Assembly (NCBI GenBank): GCA_964466745.1
Contig: CAYXOX010000002.1
Location: forward strand, 1 to 64,000
Direction: 5' to 3'
DNA length: 64,000 nucleotides
DNA from: CAYXOX01 sp964466745
Lineage (GTDB): Bacteria > Pseudomonadota > Alphaproteobacteria > Rhodobacterales > Rhodobacteraceae
Within the stretch, counting starts at the first letter, position 1, and each line of letters starts with the position of its first letter. Position numbers and translations under genes: made by a program. This document shows positions 16,657-25,631 of the stretch, one piece after another. The notes below the pieces were generated by a model that ran no database searches, was not told the DNA's origin, and was given only the letters and a program-made list of their open reading frames with translations.

Positions 16657-17490
16657 ATGGCGCGGGTGGGCAAGCGCGAACGGCGCATCCTCTGGACGGC
16701 GGCGGTGCCCATGGGGCTGCTGGCGGCCTCGTGCATCTATCCCATCTGGTTCGCGGTCAACACCGCGCTGAAGGACAATCGCGGCTACATCCTCGACCGT
16801 TTCGGCTGGGTGAGCGAGCCCAGCCTCGTCAATTTCGTCATCGTCTGGGAGCGGGCGCGCTTCTCGGAGTACTTCTTCAATTCGGTCGTGGTCACGGCGG
16901 GGGCGGTGGCGTTCCTGCTGGTGGCGTCCTCGCTGGCGGGCTTCGCGCTCGCGGTGCTGCGCTTTCCCTTGCGCCGCCTGATCTTCGTGGTGATCCTTGC
17001 CTCGCTGATGATCCCGGTGCAGGTGGTGCTCGTGCCCTTTTACCAGACGATCATCGCCACCGGGCTGATCAACACGCGGATCGGGCTCATCCTCTCCTAC
17101 ACCGCCTTCTTCCTGCCCTTCTCCGTCTACCTGATGACGGCCTTCTACGCCGGCCTGCCGCGCGAGCTCACCGAGGCGGCCCGTATCGACGGCGCGCGGT
17201 TCTGGCAGGTGTGGTGGTTCGTGATGCTGCCCATGGGCCGCCCCGCGCTCATCACGCTGGGCATCCTCAACACGCTCTACTGCTGGAACGACGTGCTGAT
17301 CTCGCTGCTCGTGCTGCAGGACGAGCGCACGCTCATGGTGGGCATCACCGCGCTCCGGGGCGAATACAACACCAACGTGCCCACGCTGGCCGCCGGCATC
17401 GTTCTCGCGGGCGCCCCCATCGTGGCCATCTACCTGGTCTTCCAGCGCCGGATCGTGGCGGGCATCGCCGCCGGCGCCGTAAAGGGATAA
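16657..17490 (+). CDS. Sugar ABC transporter permease (MalG/UgpE type)
   Basis: A 277-residue inner-membrane protein with six helices. The EAA motif is LTEAARIDGARFWQVWWFVMLP. MIPVQVVLVPFYQ is typical of the family. It forms the heterodimeric channel with the preceding permease, and the ATPase gene starts five bases after its stop. Confidence 0.9.
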   Translation: MARVGKRERRILWTAAVPMGLLAASCIYPIWFAVNTALKDNRGYILDRFGWVSEPSLVNFVIVWERARFSEYFFNSVVVTAGAVAFLLVASSLAGFALAVLRFPLRRLIFVVILASLMIPVQVVLVPFYQTIIATGLINTRIGLILSYTAFFLPFSVYLMTAFYAGLPRELTEAARIDGARFWQVWWFVMLPMGRPALITLGILNTLYCWNDVLISLLVLQDERTLMVGITALRGEYNTNVPTLAAGIVLAGAPIVAIYLVFQRRIVAGIAAGAVKG

Positions 17491-17495
17491 CCGCC

Positions 17496-18563
17496 ATGTC
17501 CGAGCTGGATCTTCGCGCGGTCACCAAGCGCTTCGGCGGGGTCGACGTGATCCGCGGCATCGACCTCGGCATCGAGGCGGGCGAGCTGGTGGTCTTCGTC
17601 GGGCCCTCGGGCTGCGGCAAGTCCACGCTGCTGCGGATGATCGCGGGGCTGGAGACGGTCAGCACCGGCGAAATCGCCATCGGCGGGCGCACCGTCACCG
17701 ACGAGGAGCCCTACGACCGCGGCATCGCCATGGTCTTCCAGTCCTACGCGCTCTACCCGCACATGACGGTGGCCGAGAACATGGGGTTCGCCCTGCGCCT
17801 GCAGGGCCTGCCCAAGCCCGAGCGGCGCGCGGCGGTGGAAAAGGCCGCGCGGATCCTGCAGATCGAGCCGCTGCTGGACCGCAAGCCGGCCGAGCTCTCC
17901 GGCGGGCAGCGCCAGCGCGTGGCCATCGGGCGCGCGATCGTGCGCGAGCCCCGGGTCTTCCTCTTCGACGAACCGCTCTCCAACCTCGATGCCGAGCTGC
18001 GGGTGCAGATGCGCCTGGAGATCGCCCGGCTCCACCAGGCGCTGGGCGCGACGATGGTCTACGTCACCCACGACCAGACCGAGGCGATGACGCTGGCCGA
18101 CCGGATCGTTGTGCTCCGCGCCGGGCGGATCGAGCAGGTCGGCCGGCCGACCGATCTTTACGACGATCCCGACAACACCTTCGTCGCCGGCTTCATCGGC
18201 AGCCCGAAGATGAACCTGCTGGCCGGCCGCGTCGGCGCGCAGGGCACGGTGGAGCTGGGCGGGCACCGCCTGCCGATGCCGCGCCTGGCCGCGCCGCCGG
18301 CCGAGGGCGCCGAGGTGCGCCTCGGCATCCGCCCCGAGCATTTCGCCACCGGTGAGGCGGCGCCGGGCGCGGCGGTGGAGCTGCGCATCGACGTGGTCGA
18401 GCAGCTCGGCGCAACCGCCTATGTCTACGCCGATCTTGCCCCGGGCATGCCGGTCGTCGCCGAGGTGCGCGGCCCGCGCCCGGCCCCCGGAGACAGGCTT
18501 CGCGTCGCCTTCGATCCGGACCGCCTCCACCTCTTCGACGCCGAAGGCGCGCGCATCCGCTAG
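17496..18563 (+). CDS. Sugar ABC transporter ATPase (MalK/UgpC type)
   Basis: A 355-residue ATPase. Walker A is GPSGCGKST (~residue 37), the Q-loop FQSYALYPHMTV, the signature LSGGQRQRVAIGRAI, Walker B VFLFDEPLSNLD and the H-loop VTHDQ. Residues ~235-355 form the OB-fold regulatory domain found in MalK-like subunits. It closes the import operon; the spacing to the next gene suggests transcription ends near here. Confidence 0.92.
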   Translation: MSELDLRAVTKRFGGVDVIRGIDLGIEAGELVVFVGPSGCGKSTLLRMIAGLETVSTGEIAIGGRTVTDEEPYDRGIAMVFQSYALYPHMTVAENMGFALRLQGLPKPERRAAVEKAARILQIEPLLDRKPAELSGGQRQRVAIGRAIVREPRVFLFDEPLSNLDAELRVQMRLEIARLHQALGATMVYVTHDQTEAMTLADRIVVLRAGRIEQVGRPTDLYDDPDNTFVAGFIGSPKMNLLAGRVGAQGTVELGGHRLPMPRLAAPPAEGAEVRLGIRPEHFATGEAAPGAAVELRIDVVEQLGATAYVYADLAPGMPVVAEVRGPRPAPGDRLRVAFDPDRLHLFDAEGARIR

Positions 18564-18643
18564 AGCGCCCTGCCTGCGCCGCCCCGGCCGCGCCGGCGCA
18601 GCCGCTGCTTGATGCGGCGGGCGAGTTGGGCGAGCCTCGGCCC

Positions 18644-19036
18644 ATGGCACCGCCGCCCCAGCCCGGCCCCGAGGCCCCGAACGCGCCCCGCCTGCGCATC
18701 CGCATCGTCTTCGGCGAGGAGGGGATGCTCGGCCCCGGCAAGGCCGATCTGCTCGCCGGGGTGGAGCGGCACGGCTCCATCGCCGCTGCGGGGCGCGAGA
18801 TGGGCATGAGCTACAAGCGCGCCTGGGAGCTGATCGGGACGCTCAACGGGATGTTCCGCGCCCCGCTGGTGGAAAGCACCCGGGGCGGCCCCGGCGGCGG
18901 CGGCGCGGCGCTCACCGAGCTGGGGCGCGAGGTGCTCGCGCAATACCGCGCCTTCGAGCAGGAGGCGGCGGCAGGGGGCTCCGCGCGGCTCGCGGCCCTG
19001 CATGCGCTGCTGAGGGATATTCCCGGCGAAAAATAA
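18644..19036 (+). CDS. ModE-type DNA-binding protein without molybdate-binding domain
   Basis: A 130-residue winged-helix protein of the LysR-like ModE N-terminal type: IRIVFGEEGMLGPGKADLL, HGSIAAAGREMGMSYKRAWELI, then GGAALTELGREVLAQYRAFE. Full ModE (about 260 residues) also carries two TOBE/Mop domains; these are absent, as in other short ModE homologues. The product lies just before modABC and a palindromic site at 19064-19085. It is therefore a likely repressor of molybdate uptake, although how it would sense molybdate without the Mop domain is unclear. The ATG was chosen; an in-frame TTG at 18626 is the alternative. Confidence 0.85.
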   Translation: MAPPPQPGPEAPNAPRLRIRIVFGEEGMLGPGKADLLAGVERHGSIAAAGREMGMSYKRAWELIGTLNGMFRAPLVESTRGGPGGGGAALTELGREVLAQYRAFEQEAAAGGSARLAALHALLRDIPGEK

Positions 19037-19063
19037 CGGTTGACCGTCCGCGCGCGCCGCTGC

Positions 19064-19085
19064 GATATGTTTCGCGAAACATATC
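19064..19085. promoter_or_regulatory. Perfect 22-bp palindrome upstream of modA (ModE-box-like)
   Basis: Arms GATATGTTTCG and CGAAACATATC are perfect complements with no spacer. The ATAT-rich ends recall ModE boxes, which have TATAT-type half sites. It sits ~100 bases upstream of modA and ~30 bases downstream of the ModE-like gene, the expected place for molybdate repression. Confidence 0.75.
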
Positions 19086-19186
19086 ACTCCGAGCCCGAAG
19101 CCCGAAGCCCGCCGCAACAGCACCCCGGGCTGCGCGGCTGAGGCCCCGCCCGACGCCGCCGAAGCCCGGAACAGAGAGGCCCGCCC

Positions 19187-19963
19187 GTGTCCAGCACCGC
19201 CCTCCGCCGCGCCGCCGCGCTCGCCTCCGCCATTGGCCTTCTCGGGCCTGCAATAGCTGCCGCCGAAGGCGTCACCGTCTTCGCCGCGGCGAGCCTCGCC
19301 ACCGCCCTCGGCGAGATCGAAACCGGCTTCGAGGCGGCCACCGGGCAGGACGTCACCGTCTCGCTCGCCGGCTCCTCGGCGCTCGCCCGGCAGATCCAGC
19401 AGGGCGCCCCGGCCGACATCTTCATCTCCGCCAGCCCCGAATGGATGGACACCGTCGAGGCCGACGGGCTGATCGCGGAGGGCTCGCGGTTCGATCTTCT
19501 GGGCAACACTCTCGTTCTCGTCGCCTTCGGCGCGGAGGCCGAACCGGTCGAGATCGGACCCGGCCTCGATCTTTCGGCCCTTCTCGGCGAGGGGCGGCTG
19601 GCCATGGCGCTGGTCGATTCGGTGCCCGCGGGCGTCTACGGCAAGGCGGCGCTGGAAAGCCTCGGCCTGTGGGCCAGCGTCGCGCCCCGCGTCGCCCAGG
19701 CCGACAACGTGCGCGCCGCGCTTGCCTTCGTGGCCTCCGGCGAGGCGCCCCTCGGCATCGTCTACGCCACCGATGCGGCGGCCGAGGACGACGTGACGGT
19801 CGTCGGCACCTTTCCGCCCGAGACGCATCCGCCCATCATCTATCCTGCCGCCGCGCTGGCCGCGAGCGACACGCTCCTGTCCGAGGCCTTCCTCGCCTAC
19901 CTGCGCGGCCCGGAGGCGCGCGCCGTGTTCGAGGCCGAGGGTTTCGAACTGGCGGACAGGTAG
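19187..19963 (+). CDS. modA: Molybdate-binding periplasmic protein
   Basis: A 258-residue protein starting at GTG, with a signal peptide ending PAIAAAE around residue 26. The mature protein begins GVTVFAAASLATALGEIE and carries LAGSSALARQIQQGAPADIFISAS, the oxyanion-binding stretch of ModA. YGKAALESLGLW and ALGIVYATDA-like segments follow. It delivers molybdate to ModBC. Confidence 0.93.
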   Translation: MSSTALRRAAALASAIGLLGPAIAAAEGVTVFAAASLATALGEIETGFEAATGQDVTVSLAGSSALARQIQQGAPADIFISASPEWMDTVEADGLIAEGSRFDLLGNTLVLVAFGAEAEPVEIGPGLDLSALLGEGRLAMALVDSVPAGVYGKAALESLGLWASVAPRVAQADNVRAALAFVASGEAPLGIVYATDAAAEDDVTVVGTFPPETHPPIIYPAAALAASDTLLSEAFLAYLRGPEARAVFEAEGFELADR

Positions 19964-19970
19964 GCGCACC

Positions 19971-20666
19971 ATGGCGGATTGGCTTTCCCCTTCGGAATGG
20001 GAAGCGGTGGGGCTTTCGCTGCGGGTGGCCTTCTGGGCGACCCTTTTCAGCCTGCCGCTCGGCGTCTTGGTGGCCTATGCGCTGGCGCGCTGGCGCTTCC
20101 CGGGGCGCGAGGTGCTCAATGTGCTCGTGCACCTGCCGCTGATAATGCCGCCCGTGGTGACGGGCTATCTGCTGTTGCTGACTTTCGGAACGCGCGGGCC
20201 TGTCGGCGCCGCGCTGGCCGACTGGGGTATCGTCTTTGCCTTTCGCTGGACCGGCGCGGCGCTGGCCGCCGGGGTGATGGCATTTCCCTTCATGGTGCGC
20301 GCCGTCCGATTGTCGATCGAGGCGGTTGACCCGAGGCTGGAGCAGGCCGCCGCCACGCTCGGGGCGTCACGTGCCTGGGTCTTCCTGACGGTCACGCTGC
20401 CGCTCATCGTGCCGGGCATCATTGCCGGAAGCGTGCTCACATTCGCCAAGGGCATGGGCGAATTCGGCGCGACGATCACGTTCGTTTCGAACATTCCCGG
20501 CCAGACACAGACGATCGCGCTGGCCATGGACGTGCTTCTGGAAACCCCGGGGGGCGAGGCGCGGGCAGCCCGCCTTGCAGGTCTCTCGATCCTTCTGGCC
20601 GCCACGGCGCTGGCTCTGTCGGAATGGATTTCCCGTCGAGTTGCCAGACGCGTGGGCGGCGCCTGA
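19971..20666 (+). CDS. modB: Molybdate ABC transporter permease
   Basis: A 231-residue inner-membrane permease with about five helices. LPLIMPPVVTGYLLLLTFG near residues 50-70 and the EAA-type loop AAATLGASRAWVFLTVTLPL are ModB features. It starts seven bases after modA and its TGA overlaps the ATG of modC. Confidence 0.93.
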   Translation: MADWLSPSEWEAVGLSLRVAFWATLFSLPLGVLVAYALARWRFPGREVLNVLVHLPLIMPPVVTGYLLLLTFGTRGPVGAALADWGIVFAFRWTGAALAAGVMAFPFMVRAVRLSIEAVDPRLEQAAATLGASRAWVFLTVTLPLIVPGIIAGSVLTFAKGMGEFGATITFVSNIPGQTQTIALAMDVLLETPGGEARAARLAGLSILLAATALALSEWISRRVARRVGGA

Positions 20667-21769
20667 TGCTGGAGGTCGCGCTTCGCCACGCGCTGGGCGA
20701 CTTCACGCTCGACGCCGCCTTCCGCGCGCCGCCGGGCGTGACGGTGCTCTTCGGCCGCTCCGGCTCCGGCAAGACCACCATCGTGAACGCCGTGGCCGGG
20801 CTGCTGATGCCCGATGCGGGGCGCATCGCCGCCGGAGACCGCGTGCTCTTCGATGCCGCGCTCGGCATCCGGCTCCCGCCACACCGCCGTCGCCTGGGCT
20901 ACATCTTCCAGGAGGGCCGGCTCTTTCCCCATCTCACCGTGCGCCAGAACCTCGCCTACGGCGCGTGGTTCGCGCCCCGTGGCGCTCCGCGCGAGGATAT
21001 GCGCCGCGTCGTCGATCTGCTCGGCATCGGCGCGCTGCTGGAGCGCCGCCCCGGCGCGCTCTCGGGCGGGGAGAAACAGCGGGTCGCCATCGGCCGCGCG
21101 CTCCTGTCCGCGCCGCGGCTGATCCTCGCCGACGAGCCCCTCGCCGCGCTCGACGAGGCCCGCAAGGCCGAGATCCTCCCCTATTTCGAGCGCCTGCGCG
21201 ACGAGGTGAGCGTGCCGATCCTCTACGTCAGCCACTCCGCCTCCGAGGTGGCCCGGCTGGCCACCACCGTGGTGGCGCTCGATGCCGGCCGCGTCGTGGC
21301 GCAGGGGCCGGCGGCCGAGGTGCTGGGCGATCCCGAGGTGCTGCCCGCCGGGGCGCGCGAGGCGGGCGCGGTGATCTCGGCCACCGTCGTGGCGCACCAC
21401 CCCGACGGGCTGAGCGAGCTCGATGCCGGGGGCGTGCCGCTGCTGCTGCCCCGGGTCGCGCTGGCGCCGGGGCGGCCGATCCGCCTGCGCATCGCGGCCC
21501 ATGACGTGATCCTCTCGCGCGCGCGGCCGGAAGGGCTCTCGGCGCTCAACATCCTGCCCGCCACCGTCTCCGGGCTGCGCGGGGGCGAGGGGCCCGGGGC
21601 GCTCGTGGCGCTCGAAACGCCCGCCGGCCGGCTGCTCGCGCGCATCACCCGCCGCTCGGCCGCGGCACTGGGCCTCGCACCCGGCGCGGCCTGCCACGCC
21701 GTGATCAAGACCGTCTCGGTCGCGCCGGCGGATGTGGGCGGAGGGGTGGAGGATCGCTCCGCCTCCTGA
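20666..21769 (+). CDS. modC: Molybdate ABC transporter ATPase with Mop/TOBE domain
   Basis: A 367-residue ATPase. Walker A is FGRSGSGKTT (~residue 30), the Q-loop region FQEGRLFPHLTV, the signature LSGGEKQRVAIGRAL and Walker B LILADEPLAALD. The C-terminal ~75 residues (LSALNILPATVSGL onward, ending before residue 367) form the molybdate-binding Mop domain usual in ModC. The TGATG overlap with modB fixes the start. Confidence 0.93.
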   Translation: MLEVALRHALGDFTLDAAFRAPPGVTVLFGRSGSGKTTIVNAVAGLLMPDAGRIAAGDRVLFDAALGIRLPPHRRRLGYIFQEGRLFPHLTVRQNLAYGAWFAPRGAPREDMRRVVDLLGIGALLERRPGALSGGEKQRVAIGRALLSAPRLILADEPLAALDEARKAEILPYFERLRDEVSVPILYVSHSASEVARLATTVVALDAGRVVAQGPAAEVLGDPEVLPAGAREAGAVISATVVAHHPDGLSELDAGGVPLLLPRVALAPGRPIRLRIAAHDVILSRARPEGLSALNILPATVSGLRGGEGPGALVALETPAGRLLARITRRSAAALGLAPGAACHAVIKTVSVAPADVGGGVEDRSAS

Positions 21770-21777
21770 GCGGAGCG
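21755..21777 (+). terminator. Hairpin overlapping the end of modC
   Basis: CGCTCCGC and GCGGAGCG pair perfectly over 8 bp around a 7-base loop that contains the modC stop codon. The stem is followed by TTCCCG, with no long T-run. It is a plausible end for the mod operon. Confidence 0.55.
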
Positions 21778-22014
21778 TTCCCGTCGCCGCGCGCCCACCC
21801 GGCCCGATATGCTCGCGGTGCCCGTGCCGAACGGGGGCAGGGCCGGGGCCAGCCCCCCCGCGCGCCCGCAAGCACCCGGCCTCCGCCGTGCGCCGGGCCC
21901 GCGATTCCGCTTGTCCGGATGCGCGGCCGCGGTCAGGTTGCCTGTGCAGCGCCCCGCGATGGCCGCCGGCCGGCGGCTCGTCGCCGGACGGAACCCCGGA
22001 GAGGAGCCCCACCC

Positions 22015-22524
22015 ATGGCAGATGAGTTCACCGCGCCCGCGGGCACAGGCGTCGGGCATGTGCACCTGCGCGTGTCCGATCTCGACCGTGCGATCGAGTT
22101 CTACCGCGATGTCCTCGGTTTTCCCGTCACCCTGCGTGCCGGCCGGGCGGCCTTTCTCGGGGCAGGGGGCTACCACCACCACATCGGGCTCAACGTGTGG
22201 GAGAGCGAGGGCGGCACGCCGCCGCCGCCCGGCCACACCGGGCTCTTCCACGCCGCCTTCGTCTATCCCGACAGGGCCTCGCTCGTTGCCGTGCTCAAGC
22301 GGGTGAAGGCGGCGGGCATCCCCATCGACGGCGCGGCCCACCACGGCGTCAGCACCGCCGTCTACATCCGCGACCCCGACGAGAACGGGGTGGAGCTCTA
22401 TTTCGACCTGCCCGAGGCGGACTGGCCCCGGACCGCCGACGGCGGCCTCGTCATGGTGAACGATCGCTTCTCCGTCGACGCCTTCATCGCGGAAACCGAC
22501 GCCGAAAGCCCGGCCGGGGCCTGA
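22015..22524 (+). CDS. VOC-superfamily (glyoxalase/extradiol dioxygenase-like) protein
   Basis: A 169-residue single-module protein. The betaalphabetabetabeta start is GVGHVHLRVSDLDRAIEFYRDVLGF; metal-ligand candidates are His in GHVHL, His in GLFHAAFV and Glu in GVELYFD. YHHHIGLNVW and YIRDPDENGVELYF resemble CatE-type catechol 2,3-dioxygenases, but the substrate cannot be told. GGAGAGGAGCC gives a strong ribosome site for this ATG. It stands alone between the mod and sulfur genes. Confidence 0.85.
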   Translation: MADEFTAPAGTGVGHVHLRVSDLDRAIEFYRDVLGFPVTLRAGRAAFLGAGGYHHHIGLNVWESEGGTPPPPGHTGLFHAAFVYPDRASLVAVLKRVKAAGIPIDGAAHHGVSTAVYIRDPDENGVELYFDLPEADWPRTADGGLVMVNDRFSVDAFIAETDAESPAGA

Positions 22525-22884
22525 TCCGCGCACCCGGGCCCGAGTCGCGCGCCGCCGCGCGTCGCCGGAGCGCGGTCGGGCCGGCAGGCCCGCCCCCGAC
22601 ACGGGCCGGAGGGCGGGCCATGCCCCTGCCGGCCCGCCGATGCCCCCATGCCCGGCGCCTCACGCAATCGTGAAGCGCCCGCCCGGCGGCGAACGGCGTG
22701 CCGCCCGCCATCGCTCCGCGCGAATGCCCGTCCTGCCAGCAGGCGCCGCGACGAACGGCGGGCCGGCGGCGCGAGCCATGGCGGAACATCGGTCTTCCGC
22801 GTCCCGCGGCCGGCCCCGGCGTGGCCGCTTGCTCCCGCCGCGGGCGGGCCGTAACGGCGCGGGCACCCTGCAACGGAGATTGTC
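22525..22884. other. Intergenic region with GC-rich inverted repeats
   Basis: No convincing gene. A hairpin with arms CGGGCC and GGCCCG lies at 22577-22592, and GCCCGCCC at 22588-22595 pairs with GGGCGGGC at 22611-22618. These could end the VOC transcript. The promoter of the rhodanese gene must lie in the later part, but I see no clear -35/-10 pair. Confidence 0.4.
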
Positions 22885-23838
22885 ATGACCATCCGGACCG
22901 CCGCATTCGCCGCCCTCTTCGCCGGGCTGGCAAACATCGCTCCCGCCCAGTCGAGCCTCGCGCCGCTCGTTGCCCCCGCCGAGCTCGCGCAGCTCATCGA
23001 AACCGCCGACCCGCTCATCCTCGACATCCGCGCGCCCGGTGAGGCCGGCGCCGAGGGCACCTACGCCGGCGGCACCGTCTCCGGCGCGGTGAACGCGCCC
23101 TACGGGCTCTTCCGCGGCCCCTCGGAAAACCCGGGCCTGGTGCCCGGCGAGGAGGAGCTGACGCAGGTGCTGCAATCGCTCGGCGTGACCGCCGACCGGC
23201 CCACCGTGATCGTCTACCAGGGCGCGAACGAAAGCGATTTCGGCGCCGGCGCCCGGGTCTACTGGACGCTCAAGTCCAGCGGCGTGAGCAATCTCGCCAT
23301 CCTCAACGGCGGCATCAACGCGTGGACGGAGGCCGGCCTCGCGCTCGACACCTCGCCCGTCACGCCCGAGCCGAGCGATTTCGTGGTCCGCTTCTCGGAC
23401 CGCTGGCTCGCCACCGAGGCCGATGTGCTCGCGGTGGTGGACGGCGCCGAGGACGCCACGCTGGTGGACGCGCGGCCCGAATCCTTCTGGCAGGGCCGCG
23501 ACTCCCACGGTGCCGCCGCCCGGCCGGGCACCCTGCCGCAGTCCGAGTTCTTCACCCATTCCAACTGGTTCCGCGGCGGCCCGGCGATCGTCGACGGCGA
23601 GGCGGCCCGCGCCCTGGCGGAATCGGCCGGCTATACCGACGACGCGGGCCTGATCTCGTTCTGCAACACCGGGCACTGGGCGGCGACCAACTGGTTCGCC
23701 CTGAGCGAGCTCGCCGGCATCGAGAACGTGCGCCTCTATCCCGAGTCCATGGTCGGCTGGTCCAACGCTGGCCACGAGATGGCCAATGTCCCGGGGCCCC
23801 TGCGCCGCGTGTGGAACCAGCTCAGCGATGCCTTCTGA
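22885..23838 (+). CDS. Periplasmic two-domain rhodanese (thiosulfate sulfurtransferase)
   Basis: A 317-residue exported protein: signal peptide to about residue 21 (ending IAPAQ), then two rhodanese domains. The first (~28-160) has lost its active-site cysteine, with YQGANESDFG in that position. The second carries the catalytic loop FCNTGHWAA with Cys260. One inactive and one active domain is the normal sulfurtransferase layout. The following membrane gene begins inside its last codons, so the two are co-translated; together they suggest periplasmic handling and uptake of thiosulfate or sulfane sulfur. Confidence 0.9.
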   Translation: MTIRTAAFAALFAGLANIAPAQSSLAPLVAPAELAQLIETADPLILDIRAPGEAGAEGTYAGGTVSGAVNAPYGLFRGPSENPGLVPGEEELTQVLQSLGVTADRPTVIVYQGANESDFGAGARVYWTLKSSGVSNLAILNGGINAWTEAGLALDTSPVTPEPSDFVVRFSDRWLATEADVLAVVDGAEDATLVDARPESFWQGRDSHGAAARPGTLPQSEFFTHSNWFRGGPAIVDGEAARALAESAGYTDDAGLISFCNTGHWAATNWFALSELAGIENVRLYPESMVGWSNAGHEMANVPGPLRRVWNQLSDAF

Positions 23839-24967
23839 AGCCGCCGCGTCCCGCGGGGGCGCCCTCGGCCGGCTGGGGCGCGTTTCCGAACGCGCCCTGC
23901 TGATCGGGATTACCCTGGTCGCCGCCCTCGCCGTGGCGGCCCTGGTGGGAGCCCGCTACGGGCTCCTTCTGCTCGTCGGCCTCGGCTTCGGGATCACGCT
24001 GGAGGCGCTGCGCTTCGGCTTCGCCGGGCCGTGGCGCAACATGATCGTGAACCGCGATCCGGGCGGGCTGCTCGCCCAGCTGCTGGCCATCGGGCTGGTG
24101 GCCGTCGTCGCCATCCCGCTGATCTCGGCCAACGGCGGCGAGCTCGCGGGCGCCCACGCCCCGGTGGGCCTGGCCATGGTGGGCGGCGCCTTCGTCTTCG
24201 GCGTGGCCATGCAGGTGGTCCTGGGCTGCGGCTCGGGCACGCTCGTCAACGCCGGCAGCGGCAACCCCGTGGGGCTGCTGGCGCTGCCCTTCTTCGCCCT
24301 CGGCAGTTTCGCCGGCGCCTGGCACCTCTCGTGGTGGACGGCCCTCGGCACCGCCCCCGTTGTGGTGCTCGACGGCTGGGGCGGGGTCGGGCTCACGCTC
24401 GCAGGCCTCGCGGCGGTGGCCGCGCTCCTGCTCGCCCTCGCCGCGCCGGGCCGCCGGAAAATCCCGGGCCGGCTCTGGCTGGCGGCGGCGCTGGTGGCGG
24501 TGCTGGCGCTCGCCAACCTCGTGGTCGCGGGGCAGCCCTGGGGCGTCGTCTACGGGCTCGGGCTCTGGGCGGCGAAGGGCGCGGCGGCCGTGGGGGTGGA
24601 TCTGTCCGCCTCGGCGTTCTGGGCCGCGCCCGGCAATGCAGAGCGGGTGCGCGAGACGCTGCTCACCGACGTCACCTCGCTCACCAACATCGGCATCATC
24701 GGCGGGGCCTTCCTCGTGGCGGCCTGGCGTCACGGCTTCGGCCAGCCGCTGCCGCGCCTGCCCGCTCGGGCCTGGATGGCCACGGTGGTGGCCGGGCTCC
24801 TTCTGGGCTATTCCTCGCGGCTGGCCTTCGGCTGCAACGTGGGGGCCTTCTTCAGCGGGGTGTCCACCGGCAGCCTGCACGGCTGGGCGTGGTTCCTCTT
24901 CGCCTTCGCGGGGTCGTGGTTCGGGGTGCGCCTGCGCCCCGCGCTGGGGCTGGAGCCGCGGCCATGA
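23828..24967 (+). CDS. YeeE/YedE (TsuA-like) sulfur-compound permease
   Basis: A 379-residue inner-membrane protein with about ten hydrophobic segments. The two family motifs are present: VLGCGSGTLVNAGSGNP in the first half and LAFGCNVGAFFSGVSTGSLHGW in the second, whose cysteines relay thiosulfate in characterised TsuA proteins. It starts 11 bases before the rhodanese stop. Pairing with a periplasmic sulfurtransferase fits thiosulfate import for sulfur assimilation; other sulfur or selenium species are possible. Confidence 0.9.
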   Translation: MPSEAAASRGGALGRLGRVSERALLIGITLVAALAVAALVGARYGLLLLVGLGFGITLEALRFGFAGPWRNMIVNRDPGGLLAQLLAIGLVAVVAIPLISANGGELAGAHAPVGLAMVGGAFVFGVAMQVVLGCGSGTLVNAGSGNPVGLLALPFFALGSFAGAWHLSWWTALGTAPVVVLDGWGGVGLTLAGLAAVAALLLALAAPGRRKIPGRLWLAAALVAVLALANLVVAGQPWGVVYGLGLWAAKGAAAVGVDLSASAFWAAPGNAERVRETLLTDVTSLTNIGIIGGAFLVAAWRHGFGQPLPRLPARAWMATVVAGLLLGYSSRLAFGCNVGAFFSGVSTGSLHGWAWFLFAFAGSWFGVRLRPALGLEPRP

Positions 24968-25137
24968 CCCGGCGCTGGACGATGCTGGCCGTGGCGCTGC
25001 TGGTGGCGGGGCTGCTGGCGTTCGACCTGTCCACCAGCGCGGCGCCCGACGCCTTCGCAGCGCCGCCGCTGCTGGCGCTGGGTTCGGGCCTCGCCTCCGG
25101 CGGCGCCCATTGCGCCGCGCCGCCGCCGGCGCGCTAG
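24964..25137 (+). CDS. Small single-helix membrane or exported protein, unknown
   Basis: A 57-residue frame whose ATG overlaps the TGA of the YeeE-like gene. It starts MTRRWTMLAVALLVAGLLAF, a positively charged end followed by one hydrophobic helix, then an Ala/Pro-rich tail with one cysteine near the end. It could be a signal peptide or a membrane anchor. The start overlap and helix argue for a real gene; the tail is low complexity. I do not recognise a family. Confidence 0.5.
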   Translation: MTRRWTMLAVALLVAGLLAFDLSTSAAPDAFAAPPLLALGSGLASGGAHCAAPPPAR

Positions 25138-25631
25138 CGGGGGCGGCGGGCCTCGTCGGGGCCAGACCGCAAGGCGGGGCGCGGGCTGCGCCTCCTGCGC
25201 CAGGCAAGCCGCCCGGTGCCGGTTGCCGCCGCCGGGCCCCACCGCCCGCCATCCACGCCCGGCGCCGCGGCCCGCACGGCGGCCCCGGGGGCATGCACCC
25301 ACGATGCCTCCCGGTACCTTGGCGGCGCGCGGCGGCATACCCGGGGGGCACTCTCTTCTCTCCTCCGACCCCAGCCGGCGCGTCAAGGACGTCCGCGCGC
25401 ACCTCCCGCCTCGCCGACGCCAGGGCAGGGGGCGGCTTCGCGGCGAAGGCATCGGGGCCGCCGGTGCGCCGGGCGTGCCTCGGCCGCCAAAGGTTCTGCC
25501 ACCGCTCGCGATCCCCGTCTCTGCGCGCTCCCTGCCTCCACGCGATCCTTCCGTCGGCGATACCGCTCGCCCCAGCCCCACCCGCAAGCCCAGGGGCCCG
25601 GCGGGGCAGGGCGCGGCCCGCGCACAAAACC
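25138..25631. other. Intergenic region without recognisable genes
   Basis: About 490 bases between the small sulfur-locus gene and the sitA promoter. Both strands are open in several frames, but every one reads as Arg/Pro/Ala-rich shadow sequence with no ribosome site. No clear terminator or repeat was seen. Confidence 0.5.
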
